DNA of 64,000 nt, taken from Salegentibacter lacus. Lineage in GTDB: Bacteria; Bacteroidota; Bacteroidia; Flavobacteriales; Flavobacteriaceae. The DNA lies in the NCBI RefSeq assembly GCF_020164555.1, contig NZ_JAIQZB010000006.1, positions 158,461 through 222,460 on the forward strand, given 5' to 3'. Positions 32,454 through 42,512 of the stretch are shown here, in pieces (positions within the stretch are counted from its first letter, which is position 1; each line of letters begins with the position of its first letter). Both the position numbers and the translations under genes were made by a program. A model generated the notes under the pieces. It did not search any database, was not told the origin of the DNA, and was given only the letters and a program-made list of their open reading frames with translations.

Positions 32454-33653
32454 ATGAAACGAATTTTATTATTACTGGGCTTAATTTTTACATTCTCGGC
32501 CTGTGGAGAAAACCAGAAATCCGAAGAAAAAGCTGAAGCTGAGGAACAAACAGCAACCAACGAACAAGACAACGAAAATCCATTACCCGAAGAACAGCCT
32601 GAAGCCGTTTCACCAGATAGGGAGTATGAGCACGAAGTAGTCGTAGAGAATATGTCAATCCCGTGGGGATTTGACTTCCTTCCTGATGGCAGTATACTCG
32701 TTACCGAAAAAGGCGGAGATATTTACCATTTTAAAGATGGAAACAAAGTAGCTGTATCTGGTGGGCCTGAGATTTACAATCAGGGACAGGGAGGCTTATT
32801 AGATATCGCTCTTCACCCAGATTTTGAAAATAACAATTGGGTTTATATAACCTATTCCTCTGATGAAGGTGAGGGCGAAGGTGGAAATACTGCCTTAATG
32901 CGAGCTAAATTGGAAAATAACCAATTAACAAACCGTGAAGATCTTTACAAAGGAGAACCAAATTCTACCAGAGGTCAGCATTTTGGTTCCAGAATTGTAT
33001 TTGATGGTGAAGGCCATTTATTTTTCAGCATTGGAGATCGCGGAAACAGAGATGTTAACCCACAGGATATCACAAGAGACGGTGGTAAGATCTACCGACT
33101 TAACTTAGACGGAAGTATTCCTTCAGACAATCCTTTTGTAGGAGAAGAAAACGCTAAGGAAGCAATTTATTCTTACGGACATAGAAATCCGCAGGGAATG
33201 ATCTATAATGAAGAAACCGGCGAAGTTTGGGTTAACGAACACGGCCCAAAAGGTGGCGATGAAATAAATGTTATTAAAGCCGGAAAAAACTACGGTTGGC
33301 CTGTGGTAACTTATGGTGAAAACTATGACGGTACTACAATTACGGAAGATAGAACCGGACCAGAATTTTATAACCCACTAACTTACTGGGTACCTTCCAT
33401 AGCTCCCAGTGGATTTGAAAAGGTAACCTCAGATAAATATCCTGAACTAGAAGGAAATCTATTAGTTGGTTCTCTTAAATTCCAATATTTAGAACATTTA
33501 GCTATGGAAAATGGTGAAGTAATCAAAAGAGAAAAATTATTAGAAGGTCTGGGAAGAATGAGAGATGTTCAACAGGGACCAGACGGGTTTATTTACGCCG
33601 CTGTAGAAGGAACAGGAATAGTAAAACTATTACCACTTGATGAAACTGAATAA
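32454..33653 (+). CDS. PQQ-dependent aldose sugar dehydrogenase, lipoprotein
   Basis: A 399-residue exported protein. The lipobox FTFSAC is at residue 17, so it is probably anchored in a membrane facing the periplasm. An acidic low-complexity linker (about 20-55) precedes a six-bladed beta-propeller of the soluble glucose dehydrogenase type: IPWGFDFLPDGSILVTEKGG, GGLLDIALHPDFENN, RIVFDGEGHLFFSIGDRG, YSYGHRNPQGMIYNEETGEV, WVNEHGPKGGDEIN. Such enzymes oxidise aldoses using pyrroloquinoline quinone. A perfect terminator follows. Confidence 0.92.
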   Translation: MKRILLLLGLIFTFSACGENQKSEEKAEAEEQTATNEQDNENPLPEEQPEAVSPDREYEHEVVVENMSIPWGFDFLPDGSILVTEKGGDIYHFKDGNKVAVSGGPEIYNQGQGGLLDIALHPDFENNNWVYITYSSDEGEGEGGNTALMRAKLENNQLTNREDLYKGEPNSTRGQHFGSRIVFDGEGHLFFSIGDRGNRDVNPQDITRDGGKIYRLNLDGSIPSDNPFVGEENAKEAIYSYGHRNPQGMIYNEETGEVWVNEHGPKGGDEINVIKAGKNYGWPVVTYGENYDGTTITEDRTGPEFYNPLTYWVPSIAPSGFEKVTSDKYPELEGNLLVGSLKFQYLEHLAMENGEVIKREKLLEGLGRMRDVQQGPDGFIYAAVEGTGIVKLLPLDETE

Positions 33654-33704
33654 TTGACTATTCAAAACTCACTTAGTGAGTAATAAAACATCATATTTAT
33701 TTCT

Positions 33705-33743
33705 AATTTGGGGCAAATGTTTAAATTTGCCCCAAATTTTTTT
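33705..33743 (+). terminator. Terminator after the sugar dehydrogenase, overlapping the udk promoter
   Basis: A perfect 14-bp stem (33705-33718 with 33725-33738), a 6-base loop and a T tail to 33743. The udk start codon is at 33746. The sequence TAAATTTG at 33722-33729, a -7 match, is built into the loop and 3' arm. Confidence 0.92.
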
Positions 33744-33745
33744 AG

Positions 33746-34354
33746 ATGCTCATTATAGGAATTACAGGTGGAACCGGAAGTGGAAAGACTACGGTAGTAA
33801 GACAAATTATAGACGAATTAAAAAATGAAGAGGTAGATGTTATTTCCCAGGATTCCTACTACAAAGATCTAAGTCATTTATCTAAAGAAGAGCGGGTTAA
33901 AACCAATTTTGACCATCCAAAATCCATAGATTTCGACCTACTGGTAGAACATCTAAAAGAACTTAAAGCAGGTAATACTATTCAGCAGCCTGTCTACTCT
34001 TTCACAGAACATAACCGCACCAAACAAACCCTGGAAACCCAACCCAGAAAAGTGGTGATCGTAGAAGGTATTTTAATTTTTGCCCATCCCGACATAAGAG
34101 AAATGTTTGATATTAAAATATTTGTCCACGCCGATAGTGATGAACGCCTAATTCGTCGACTTAAAAGAGATATTTCTGAACGTGGCCGCGATTTAGATGA
34201 AGTTTTATGGCGCTATCAAACTACGCTGAAGCCTATGCACCAACAGTTCATAGAACCTACAAAGGAATTTGCAGATATCATTATTCCTACCAACCGTTAC
34301 AACACCGTAGCTGTTGATATTGTCCAAACCATAATCAAAGACCGCTTGACCTAA
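33746..34354 (+). CDS. udk: Uridine kinase
   Basis: A 202-residue P-loop kinase that phosphorylates uridine and cytidine for pyrimidine salvage. The Walker A is GITGGTGSGKTTV, followed by ISQDSYYKDLSHL, the nucleoside-binding NFDHPKSIDFDLLVEHLK and QPVYSFTEHNR, VIVEGILIFAHPDIR, and the lid DSDERLIRRLKRDISERGRD. The length is standard. The start codon is two bases after the upstream terminator. Confidence 0.96.
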   Translation: MLIIGITGGTGSGKTTVVRQIIDELKNEEVDVISQDSYYKDLSHLSKEERVKTNFDHPKSIDFDLLVEHLKELKAGNTIQQPVYSFTEHNRTKQTLETQPRKVVIVEGILIFAHPDIREMFDIKIFVHADSDERLIRRLKRDISERGRDLDEVLWRYQTTLKPMHQQFIEPTKEFADIIIPTNRYNTVAVDIVQTIIKDRLT

Positions 34355-34443
34355 TTTTGTATCTTTAAGCCAAATAGCAGCCAAAAATTCAAGATTTTCG
34401 GCTTAACCAACATAATCTTAATTAATTACTGAAGTTAGAAGGT

Positions 34444-34761
34444 GTGAAATTAAAGGAATTAAGAAACAAAAAGTGGTTTAAAATTATCAGCAACAAATAC
34501 GTGTTGCTCATAATTATTTTTGGGGGTTGGATGTTTTTTTTAGATAGCAATTCGTGGTTAGTTCACAATGAACTGAATCAGGAAATAGACGAGCTTGAAG
34601 AAAACAGGCAGTATTATGAGAATGAAATTTCTAAAGATAAGGCTACCATAGATCAGCTTCAGGATTCAGTAGAAATGGAAAAATTCGCCCGACAGCAATA
34701 TTATATGAAACGACCGAATGAAGAAATTTTTATAATAGAATACGATACGATTGAGGATTAA
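34444..34761 (+). CDS. FtsB/DivIC-like septum formation initiator protein
   Basis: A 105-residue single-pass inner-membrane protein starting with GTG. It has a basic cytoplasmic start (KLKELRNKKWFKIISNK), one transmembrane helix (YVLLIIIFGGWMFFLDS) and a periplasmic coiled coil (LNQEIDELEENRQYYENEIS). The conserved end EKFARQQYYMKRPNEEIFI matches the DivIC family, which links FtsL to septal peptidoglycan synthesis. It lies between udk and the mutase genes. Confidence 0.88.
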   Translation: MKLKELRNKKWFKIISNKYVLLIIIFGGWMFFLDSNSWLVHNELNQEIDELEENRQYYENEISKDKATIDQLQDSVEMEKFARQQYYMKRPNEEIFIIEYDTIED

Positions 34762-34785
34762 TTTTCTTCAAAAAAACCACATAAA

Positions 34786-36168
34786 ATGACAGAATCATTA
34801 TTTCAGGAATTTGAAGAAGTTTCTGCAAAGCAATGGAAACAAAAAATACAATTCGACCTAAAAGGGGCCGATTATAACGAGAAGCTCGTTTATAAATCCC
34901 TGGACGGAATCAATATAAAACCTTTTTATAATGCTGAAGATGTTGTAGACAGCATAAAAACACCTTCTCCTAAGAACTGGAACATTTGCGAGCGCTTATA
35001 TGTCGCTTCTGCGGAAAAAACCAATATACGAGCCCTTGAAGTTTTGGGAAAAGGAACTGAAAGCCTTTGGTTTATTATTCCAAATGAAGAGATTTCTATT
35101 GAAGGCTTACTGAAAGGTATAGACCTTAAAAAAACTATTATTTACTTCAGTTTCAACTTTTTTTCTGAAAGTTATTTCAAACGTTTGCGGGAGTTTTTTA
35201 ATGAAAAAAAACACCAGGTTTTTCTTCAGTTTGATATTATAGGAAACCTTGCCCGCTCCGGAAACTGGTATCACAATCTTAAGAAAGACCACGAAATCCT
35301 TGATGTCATTTTCACTAATTCCAACGCATTTAATTCGGTAATAAGTGTGGACGCTACTTTATATCAAAATGCCGGTGCTACTATTCCGCAGCAGTTGGCT
35401 TATGCCCTGGCACACGTTAATGAATATCTAAATCACTTTCAGGAAAAGCCGAATTTCGAGAAATTTCAGCCTCATTTTTTAATCTCATCCGGGCCAAATT
35501 ATTTCTTCGAAATTGCAAAAATTAAAGCCTTGAGATGGCTTTACGCCACCTTGGCTTCTAAATATAAAATTTCTGAATCTTGCCATATTCTCGCGCAACC
35601 CACAAAAAGAAACAAAACGCTTTACGATTTTAATGTGAACCTGCTAAGAACTACCACCGAAAGTATGAGTGCGGTTCTGGGCGGCGTCGATACGGTTTAT
35701 AATATGCCTTACGACACGATTTACCATAAAAACAACGAATTTGGAGATCGTATCGCGCGCAATCAATTGCTGGTAATGAAACACGAAGCCTATCTCGATA
35801 AGGTGGCGAACGCGGCAGAGGGTGCTTATTATATTGAAAGTCTTACCCAACAATTTGCTGAAATGGCCTTAGATATTTTTAAAGAAATTGAAAAAGGTGA
35901 TGGTTTTTTAAAGCAATTAAAAGAAGGAGTAATTCAGCGAAAAATAAAAGAAAGCGCTAAAAAGGAACAGGAACAGTTTGATAAGGGTGAACTGGTTTTA
36001 ATCGGGACCAACAAGTTTGAAAATCCGCAGGATAAAATGAAAGATGAACTGGAATTGTACCCGTTTTTAAAACAAAATCCGCGTAAAACTTTAATTGAGC
36101 CTATCCTGGAAAGACGTTTAAGCGAACAACTGGAACAGGAACGTTTGAAGCAGGAAAAGGCAGATTAA
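34786..36168 (+). CDS. mutA: Methylmalonyl-CoA mutase small (beta) subunit
   Basis: A 460-residue homologue of the mutase barrel without a cobalamin domain: it ends after the linker and lacks the DxHxxG motif. VYNMPYDTIYHKNNEFGDRI and ARNQLLVMKHEAYLDKVANA, AEGAYYIESLTQQFAEMALD, and FENPQDKMKDE correspond to the non-catalytic subunit. It is shorter than many MutA proteins. It pairs with the catalytic subunit encoded 14 bp downstream to interconvert methylmalonyl-CoA and succinyl-CoA. Confidence 0.93.
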   Translation: MTESLFQEFEEVSAKQWKQKIQFDLKGADYNEKLVYKSLDGINIKPFYNAEDVVDSIKTPSPKNWNICERLYVASAEKTNIRALEVLGKGTESLWFIIPNEEISIEGLLKGIDLKKTIIYFSFNFFSESYFKRLREFFNEKKHQVFLQFDIIGNLARSGNWYHNLKKDHEILDVIFTNSNAFNSVISVDATLYQNAGATIPQQLAYALAHVNEYLNHFQEKPNFEKFQPHFLISSGPNYFFEIAKIKALRWLYATLASKYKISESCHILAQPTKRNKTLYDFNVNLLRTTTESMSAVLGGVDTVYNMPYDTIYHKNNEFGDRIARNQLLVMKHEAYLDKVANAAEGAYYIESLTQQFAEMALDIFKEIEKGDGFLKQLKEGVIQRKIKESAKKEQEQFDKGELVLIGTNKFENPQDKMKDELELYPFLKQNPRKTLIEPILERRLSEQLEQERLKQEKAD

Positions 36169-36182
36169 TTTAAAATTAAGCA

Positions 36183-38318
36183 ATGCAAAGAAAAGAACTT
36201 CAACATATAAAATTAAAGCAGCCGGAACTCGGAAAAAGGCAAAAAGAAGGAGAAAACAACACTTTTGAAACTCCCGAAGAAATAGATTTGCAGCCTTCCT
36301 ATTCCAAAGCCGATATTCAGGATTTACAGCACTTAAATTTTGCGGCGGGAATTCCTCCTTATTTGCGTGGGCCATATAGCACGATGTATGTTAGCCGTCC
36401 TTGGACGATTCGCCAATATGCAGGATTTTCTACTGCCGAAGAAAGCAATGCTTTTTACCGAAGAAATCTTGCTGCCGGGCAGAAAGGACTTTCGGTAGCT
36501 TTTGACCTTCCTACCCATCGCGGTTATGACAGTGACCATGAACGCGTGATTGGCGATGTGGGAAAAGCGGGAGTTGCGATTGATTCGGTTGAGGACATGA
36601 AGATCCTTTTTGATCAAATTCCACTCGATAAAATGTCGGTTTCTATGACGATGAACGGTGCGGTTTTACCGGTTTTAGCATTCTATATCGTTGCTGCCGA
36701 AGAACAGGGCGTTAAAACGGAACAACTTTCAGGAACCATTCAAAATGATATTTTAAAGGAGTTTATGGTGCGAAATACCTACATCTACCCTCCTACTCCT
36801 TCAATGAAGATTATTTCTGATATTTTTGAATATTCTTCTCAAAATATGCCCAAATTCAACAGCATAAGTATTTCGGGTTATCATATGCAGGAAGCCGGTG
36901 CCACCTGTGATATTGAGCTTGCTTACACCCTTGCCGACGGATTAGAATATATCAGAAAAGGTTTAGACGCCGGGATGGATATTGATAGCTTTGCACCCCG
37001 ACTTTCATTTTTCTGGGGAATTGGGATGAACCATTTTATGGAAATCGCTAAAATGAGGGCTGCCCGTATGCTTTGGGCAAAGCTTGTAAAACAATTCAAC
37101 CCAAAAGATCCAAAATCGCTTTCGCTTAGGACCCATTCACAAACCAGTGGTTGGAGTTTAACCGAGCAGGATCCTTTCAATAATGTAGCACGAACCTGCA
37201 TTGAAGCAGCTGCGGCAGCATTTGGAGGAACGCAAAGTTTACACACCAATGCCCTGGATGAAGCCATTGCCCTACCTACAGATTTTTCAGCGAGAATTGC
37301 CCGAAATACGCAATTGCACCTTCAACAGGAAACAAAAATCACCAAAACGGTAGATCCCTGGGCTGGAAGTTACTACGTTGAAAAACTTACCGATGAAATT
37401 GCAGAAAAAGCCTGGAAACTCATCGAGGAAGTTGAAGAACTTGGCGGAATGACCAAAGCTATTGAAGAAGGAATTCCGAAGATGCGAATTGAACAAGCTG
37501 CTGCAAAAAAACAAGCCAGAATTGATAGTGAAACTGATATTATAGTAGGCACAAACAAATACCGTCTCGAAAAAGAGGACGAACTGGTTACTTTAGAAGT
37601 AGATAACCAAACCGTTAGAAAACAACAGGTAGAACGTCTGGAAAAGATAAAAGCTGAAAGAAATTCCGAAAAAGTTCAAAAAGCACTTAAAGATCTCACC
37701 GAATGTGCTAAAAAAGAAAATGGAAATTTGCTTAGCTTAGCTGTTGAAGCCTCACGACATCGCGCTACTTTAGGTGAAATTAGCGATGCGCTTGAAGAAG
37801 TTTACGGTAGGCATAAAGCTAAAGTTCAAACCTTTAGCGGTGTATATTCCAAAGAAATGAAAGATAATACTTCGTTTAAAAAAGCCCGGGAACTGGCAGA
37901 TCAATTTGCCGAACAAGACGGGCGAAGACCCCGAATTATGATCGCAAAAATGGGTCAGGATGGTCATGATCGCGGTGCAAAAGTGGTAGCCACCGGTTAT
38001 GCAGATCTTGGTTTTGACGTAGATATTGGTCCGCTTTTCCAAACTCCAAAAGAAGCTGCAAAACAAGCCGTAGAAAACGATGTGCATATTCTTGGAGTTT
38101 CCTCTTTGGCGGCAGGACATAAAACCTTAGTTCCACAGGTTTTAGAAGAATTAAAAAAATTAGGACGCGAAGATATTATGGTTATTGTGGGCGGGGTAAT
38201 TCCTTCGCAAGACTACCAATATTTATTTGATACGGGCGCTGTTGCAGTTTTTGGTCCTGGAACTAAAATAAGTGATGCCGCTATTCAGCTTTTAGAAATT
38301 TTGATAGAAGAAGATTAA
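36183..38318 (+). CDS. mutB: Methylmalonyl-CoA mutase large (catalytic, cobalamin-binding) subunit
   Basis: A 711-residue protein. The substrate-binding barrel includes [60 protein letters not shown] and [19 protein letters not shown]. The C-terminal B12 domain has [20 protein letters not shown], with the axial histidine in DGHDRG near residue 600. In Bacteroidota this enzyme serves propionate metabolism. It is cotranscribed with mutA, and an SDR gene follows 88 bp later. Confidence 0.97.
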   Translation: MQRKELQHIKLKQPELGKRQKEGENNTFETPEEIDLQPSYSKADIQDLQHLNFAAGIPPYLRGPYSTMYVSRPWTIRQYAGFSTAEESNAFYRRNLAAGQKGLSVAFDLPTHRGYDSDHERVIGDVGKAGVAIDSVEDMKILFDQIPLDKMSVSMTMNGAVLPVLAFYIVAAEEQGVKTEQLSGTIQNDILKEFMVRNTYIYPPTPSMKIISDIFEYSSQNMPKFNSISISGYHMQEAGATCDIELAYTLADGLEYIRKGLDAGMDIDSFAPRLSFFWGIGMNHFMEIAKMRAARMLWAKLVKQFNPKDPKSLSLRTHSQTSGWSLTEQDPFNNVARTCIEAAAAAFGGTQSLHTNALDEAIALPTDFSARIARNTQLHLQQETKITKTVDPWAGSYYVEKLTDEIAEKAWKLIEEVEELGGMTKAIEEGIPKMRIEQAAAKKQARIDSETDIIVGTNKYRLEKEDELVTLEVDNQTVRKQQVERLEKIKAERNSEKVQKALKDLTECAKKENGNLLSLAVEASRHRATLGEISDALEEVYGRHKAKVQTFSGVYSKEMKDNTSFKKARELADQFAEQDGRRPRIMIAKMGQDGHDRGAKVVATGYADLGFDVDIGPLFQTPKEAAKQAVENDVHILGVSSLAAGHKTLVPQVLEELKKLGREDIMVIVGGVIPSQDYQYLFDTGAVAVFGPGTKISDAAIQLLEILIEED

Positions 38319-38406
38319 ACTCAAAAAAATAACCTTGAAGGTTTATAATTTATAAAGAGACTTAAATTTCACCTAGTGATTAAACCAACCAACTAAAAAA
38401 TAAAAT

Positions 38407-39288
38407 ATGGATTATACTAAAAAAATGCTTCGGGACGATGCTTTAAAAGGCAAAACGATTGTCGTGACCGGTGGCGGTAGCGGGCTTGGAAAAGCAATGA
38501 CTAAATATTTTATGGAGCTTGGAGCCAATGTTGCCATTACTTCGAGAAACCTGGAGAAACTTCAAAATACCGCCAAAGAACTTGAAGATGAAACCGGAGG
38601 AAAATGTTTTGCCGTGCAATGTGATGTTCGGCATTATGAGCAGGTAGAAAATATGCGTGACGAAGTTCTTAAAGAATTTGGAAGCGTTGACGTTTTACTG
38701 AACAACGCCGCCGGAAATTTCATCTCTCCAACCGAAAGATTAAGCGCCAATGCTTTTGATACTATTATTGACATTGTATTAAAAGGAAGTAAAAACTGTA
38801 CCATGGCGCTTGGAAAGCATTGGATAGACGAAAAGCAAAAAGACAAAACCGTACTAAATATTGTTACCACTTATGCCTGGACGGGTTCGGCTTATGTAGT
38901 ACCCAGTGCTACAGCAAAAGCCGGGGTTTTGGCAATGACGCGATCATTGGCCGTGGAATGGGCAAAATACGGGATTAGATTTAACGCCATCGCACCCGGT
39001 CCCTTCCCTACAAAAGGCGCCTGGGATAGATTATTGCCGGGAGATCTAAAAGATAAATTCGATCTTGCTAAGAAAGTACCGCTGAAACGGGTTGGCGAAC
39101 ACCAGGAACTGGCAAATCTTGCCGCTTATCTGGTTTCAGACTTTTCAGCTTATGTAAATGGTGAAGTAATTACCATAGACGGTGGTGAATGGCTTAAAGG
39201 TGCAGGGCAATTTAATCTACTCGAGGCTATTCCAGAGGAAATGTGGGACCAGTTAGAAGCGATGATCAAGTCGAAGAAAGGCAGCTAA
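38407..39288 (+). CDS. SDR oxidoreductase of the 2,4-dienoyl-CoA reductase type
   Basis: A 293-residue SDR. GKTIVVTGGGSGLGKAMTKY binds NADP(H), and VDVLLNNAAGNFISPTERLS matches dienoyl-CoA reductases. The usual YxxxK tyrosine is replaced: the segment reads AYVVPSATAKAGVLAMTRSL, keeping only the lysine, as in mitochondrial and peroxisomal DECR. This points to an enoyl- or dienoyl-CoA substrate, fitting its place after the mutase genes. It is one of the housekeeping-type flank genes, not part of the island. Confidence 0.88.
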   Translation: MDYTKKMLRDDALKGKTIVVTGGGSGLGKAMTKYFMELGANVAITSRNLEKLQNTAKELEDETGGKCFAVQCDVRHYEQVENMRDEVLKEFGSVDVLLNNAAGNFISPTERLSANAFDTIIDIVLKGSKNCTMALGKHWIDEKQKDKTVLNIVTTYAWTGSAYVVPSATAKAGVLAMTRSLAVEWAKYGIRFNAIAPGPFPTKGAWDRLLPGDLKDKFDLAKKVPLKRVGEHQELANLAAYLVSDFSAYVNGEVITIDGGEWLKGAGQFNLLEAIPEEMWDQLEAMIKSKKGS

Positions 39289-39333
39289 AACGAGTTAATT
39301 CTAATGTTAGAAATATTCAAATTTTAGAGAATC

Positions 39334-39375
39334 AAACCGATTGTTAACCATTTAGGGCAACAACCGGTTTTTTAT
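39334..39375 (+). terminator. Terminator before parA
   Basis: An imperfect stem, AAACCG-A-TTGTT with AACAA-CCGGTTT (39334 to about 39370), is followed by a T run. Confidence 0.65.
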
Positions 39376-39452
39376 GTATAAGCTGTTAACAAAATCATTT
39401 TATAAACCTGTAATAAATTGTATTTTTACCCTTCAAAAATCAAAGAGACTTA

Positions 39453-40217
39453 ATGGGTAAAATCATTGCTATTGCAAACCAAAAAGGAGGAGTGGGCAAA
39501 ACCACTACCTCGGTAAACCTGGCCGCTTCGCTTGGAGTACTTGAAAAGAAAGTATTGTTAATAGATGCAGACCCACAGGCTAACGCCACTTCCGGACTCG
39601 GAATTGATGTGGAAGAGGTTGAGTTAGGCACTTACCAGCTTTTTGAAGAATCAATAGCTGCAGAGGATTGCATTCAAAAAACAAGTTCTCCAAATCTGGA
39701 TATCATCCCGGCGCACATAGACCTTGTTGCCATAGAAATCGAATTGGTAGATCAGGATCAAAGGGAATCTATGCTGAAAAAAGCAATCACGCCCTTAAAA
39801 GAACTGTATGATTTTATTCTAATAGATTGCGCTCCTTCCCTTGGTTTATTAACATTAAATGCCTTAACAGCATCAGATTCTGTGGTAATTCCAATTCAGT
39901 GTGAATATTTTGCGCTGGAAGGTTTAGGCAAACTGCTGAATACCATAAAAAGCGTTCAAAAAATTCATAATAATAAATTAGACATAGAAGGTTTATTGCT
40001 AACTATGTACGATTCCCGTCTAAGGCTTTCTAACCAGGTTGTAGAAGAAGTTCAGAAGCATTTTGGCGAGATGGTTTTTGATACAATCATTCAAAGAAAT
40101 GTGCGTTTAAGTGAAGCCCCTAGTTATGGTGAAAGTATTATTAACTATGACGCGGGTAGTAAAGGAGCCAGCAATTATTTGAGCCTGGCGAATGAAATTA
40201 TAAAGAAAAACCCTTAG
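39453..40217 (+). CDS. parA: Chromosome-partitioning ATPase ParA
   Basis: A 254-residue Soj-type ParA without an N-terminal HTH. The deviant Walker A is NQKGGVGKTTTSVNLAAS, Walker A' is LLIDADPQANATSGLG, and Walker B is YDFILIDCAPSLGLL. NVRLSEAPSYGESIINYD is the conserved C-terminal motif. ParA binds DNA nonspecifically and moves ParB-parS complexes. parB starts three bases after its stop. No parS sequence was recognised in the window. Confidence 0.96.
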   Translation: MGKIIAIANQKGGVGKTTTSVNLAASLGVLEKKVLLIDADPQANATSGLGIDVEEVELGTYQLFEESIAAEDCIQKTSSPNLDIIPAHIDLVAIEIELVDQDQRESMLKKAITPLKELYDFILIDCAPSLGLLTLNALTASDSVVIPIQCEYFALEGLGKLLNTIKSVQKIHNNKLDIEGLLLTMYDSRLRLSNQVVEEVQKHFGEMVFDTIIQRNVRLSEAPSYGESIINYDAGSKGASNYLSLANEIIKKNP

Positions 40218-40220
40218 AAG

Positions 40221-41126
40221 ATGGCGAAGGCGACTAAAAAACAAGCTTTAGGACGCGGACTTTCGGCTTTATTGAAAGACCCTCAAAACGACATACAATC
40301 TGCTGAAGATAAAAATGCCGATAAGCTGGTTGGGCATATTGTAGAACTGGATTTAGATTCAGTAGAAGTAAATCCTTTTCAGCCAAGAACCAGTTTTAAT
40401 GAAGATAATCTTAAAGAACTGGCCTCTTCAATTAGGGAGCTCGGAGTAATCCAGCCAATTACCGTTAGAAAACTGGATTTCGATAAATATCAGCTGGTTT
40501 CAGGAGAAAGACGTTATCGTGCTTCAAAACTGGTTGGGTTAAAAACGATTCCGGCATATATCAGGATTGCCAACGACCAGGAATCACTGGAAATGGCTTT
40601 AGTTGAAAACATTCAACGTCAGGACTTAGATCCAATTGAGATCTCACTTTCTTATCAGCGTTTAATAGATGAAATAAACCTTACTCAGGAGCAACTTAGC
40701 GAGCGTATTGGTAAAAACCGATCTACAATTGCCAATTATTTACGTCTTCTAAAATTGGATCCTATTATTCAAACCGGAATGCGGGATGGTTTTATGAGTA
40801 TGGGACACGGCCGTGCACTTATAAACGTTAGTGATCCACAAAAACAACTGGAGATTTACGAGAAAATACTTCAGAAATCTTTATCGGTTAGAGAAACCGA
40901 ACAATTGGTACGCGAGATTAACGAAGGTAGTAAGGCTTCTAAAACTCCTAAAAAATCAGCTGCAGTCCCTACTTCTTATAAAAAAGGAATTAAAGAATTT
41001 TCAGAATATCTTGGCACCAAAGTAGATGTGAAAGTCACTAAAAAAGGTGCTGGAAAACTCAGTATTCCTTTTTCTTCCGAAGAAGATTTTATTCGACTCA
41101 AAAAACTTATCCAGGGTGAAGAATAA
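40221..41126 (+). CDS. parB: Chromosome-partitioning protein ParB
   Basis: A 301-residue protein. The start KQALGRGLSALLKD carries the ParA-activating arginines. The CTP-binding ParB/Srx domain includes VNPFQPRTSFNEDNLKELAS and LVSGERRYRASKL, with LVENIQRQDLDPIE. The HTH is LTQEQLSERIGKNRSTIANY, and a C-terminal dimer domain follows. It is cotranscribed with parA, and the next gene overlaps its last 11 bases. Confidence 0.96.
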   Translation: MAKATKKQALGRGLSALLKDPQNDIQSAEDKNADKLVGHIVELDLDSVEVNPFQPRTSFNEDNLKELASSIRELGVIQPITVRKLDFDKYQLVSGERRYRASKLVGLKTIPAYIRIANDQESLEMALVENIQRQDLDPIEISLSYQRLIDEINLTQEQLSERIGKNRSTIANYLRLLKLDPIIQTGMRDGFMSMGHGRALINVSDPQKQLEIYEKILQKSLSVRETEQLVREINEGSKASKTPKKSAAVPTSYKKGIKEFSEYLGTKVDVKVTKKGAGKLSIPFSSEEDFIRLKKLIQGEE

Positions 41127-41712
41127 TCGGGTTTTATCAGTTCTTTTTTTTCTGTTGTTCGTTTTAACGCTTACGGCTCAGGAAGATTCTTTGATGGTTG
41201 ATACACCTGCAGTGCAGGAGACAATTTCCGAAGAAAAAGAGGAAGAAGAAGAAAAAGATTATAAACCCTATAATGCCCTCGCACCGGCTAAGGCCGCCTT
41301 CTATTCGGCTGTTTTGCCAGGTTTGGGCCAGGCCTACAATGGTCGCTACTGGAAAATTCCGCTCGTTTATGCCGGCATTGGTACCGGGGTTTATTTTTAT
41401 ATAAACAACAATAAACAATGGAATAGATATAGAGACGCTTACAAAGACCGGTTGGCTGGAAGAAAAGATGAGTTTGGAGACCGAATTACAACCGACGCAC
41501 TAATCAGAGCCCAAGAATTTTACCGCCGAAATAAAGAAATTTCAATTTTAGTAACTGCCGGTTTTTATGTTTTAAACATTATTGATGCAAACGTAGATGC
41601 ACATTTACAACAATTTAACGTGAGTGAAGACTTGACAGTAAAACCAAATATGGATTTCAATAATTTTACCGGTAAGTCCCAATACGGCTTGTCTTTAAAT
41701 TATAGATTTTAG
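41116..41712 (+). CDS. DUF5683-domain membrane protein
   Basis: About 198 residues if started at the GTG at 41116 (VKNNRVLSVLFFLLFVLTLT), which gives a signal peptide ending in Thr-Ala-Gln. This start is preferred over 41047, inside parB. After an acidic stretch (EEKEEEEEKD) come PAKAAFYSAVLPGLGQAYNG, KIPLVYAGIGTGVYFYINNN and QWNRYRDAYKDRL, the DUF5683 core with one or two membrane helices. The family's function is unknown, but it is regularly found between parB and dapB in Flavobacteriia. Confidence 0.85.
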   Translation: MKNNRVLSVLFFLLFVLTLTAQEDSLMVDTPAVQETISEEKEEEEEKDYKPYNALAPAKAAFYSAVLPGLGQAYNGRYWKIPLVYAGIGTGVYFYINNNKQWNRYRDAYKDRLAGRKDEFGDRITTDALIRAQEFYRRNKEISILVTAGFYVLNIIDANVDAHLQQFNVSEDLTVKPNMDFNNFTGKSQYGLSLNYRF

Positions 41713-41790
41713 AAGTGGCCTACATAGACTATTGATTATATCATTCAATTGTTAATACTACCAATTAAATAAAAAACAATATTTATAGAG

Positions 41791-42504
41791 ATGAAAATAG
41801 CACTTTTAGGATACGGAAAAATGGGGAAGACCATCGAGGAGATAGCAAAAAACCGTGGCCATGAAATTGTTCTTAAGCTCGAAGAAGATATTGATTCATT
41901 CGAGATAGATAAAATGGAAATTGATGTTGCTATAGATTTTAGTGTCCCTAAAGCAGCCTTCAAAAATATTACTACCTGTTTTAAAAATAATATTCCGGTG
42001 GTTTGTGGTACTACTGGCTGGCTTGACGATTATGAGAAAGCAGTCGAAATCTGTAAAAAGGAAGATAGTGCTTTTATTTACGCTTCAAACTTTAGTGTAG
42101 GAGTAAACCTTTTCTTTGAGCTTAATAAAAAACTGGCCAAAATTATGAACGGTATGGATGATTATGCCGTTGAAATTGAAGAAATTCATCATACCCAAAA
42201 ACAAGATGCCCCAAGTGGCACAGCTATAAGTCTTGCTCAGCAAATAGTTTCAGAAAACGATAAGAAAAACAGCTGGCAACTTGATCACGCAGCAGCCGAT
42301 GAAATCCCGATTAAGGCAAAAAGAATCGAGGATGTTCCCGGAACTCATACCGTTTCTTACAAATCTAATATAGATTCTATAGAAATTATGCATACCGCAA
42401 AATCCCGAGAGGGATTTGCGCTGGGCGCAGTAATTGCTGCTGAATGGCTTAAGGATAAGAAAGGGATATTTACTATGAAAGATGTACTTTCCAGCCAATT
42501 TTAA
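41791..42504 (+). CDS. dapB: 4-hydroxy-tetrahydrodipicolinate reductase
   Basis: A 237-residue NAD(P)H-dependent reductase of the lysine/diaminopimelate pathway. The cofactor motif is IALLGYGKMGKTIEEIA, and VVCGTTGW and FIYASNFSVGVNLFFELN follow. The active site is EEIHHTQKQDAPSGTAISLA, with the catalytic His and Lys and the PSGTA substrate loop. The length is slightly shorter than in E. coli, as is normal for Bacteroidota. A 10-bp perfect inverted repeat lies between it and lepB. Confidence 0.96.
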   Translation: MKIALLGYGKMGKTIEEIAKNRGHEIVLKLEEDIDSFEIDKMEIDVAIDFSVPKAAFKNITTCFKNNIPVVCGTTGWLDDYEKAVEICKKEDSAFIYASNFSVGVNLFFELNKKLAKIMNGMDDYAVEIEEIHHTQKQDAPSGTAISLAQQIVSENDKKNSWQLDHAAADEIPIKAKRIEDVPGTHTVSYKSNIDSIEIMHTAKSREGFALGAVIAAEWLKDKKGIFTMKDVLSSQF

Positions 42505-42512
42505 ACAAAATA

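Noticed and set aside
36118..38136. Several antisense frames opposite mutA and mutB
   Set aside because: They lie entirely within strongly supported coding sequence and are compositional shadows with no domain pattern.
39289..41130. parS site near parAB
   Set aside because: No sequence close to the TGTTTCACGTGAAACA consensus was found by reading either strand in or around the operon.
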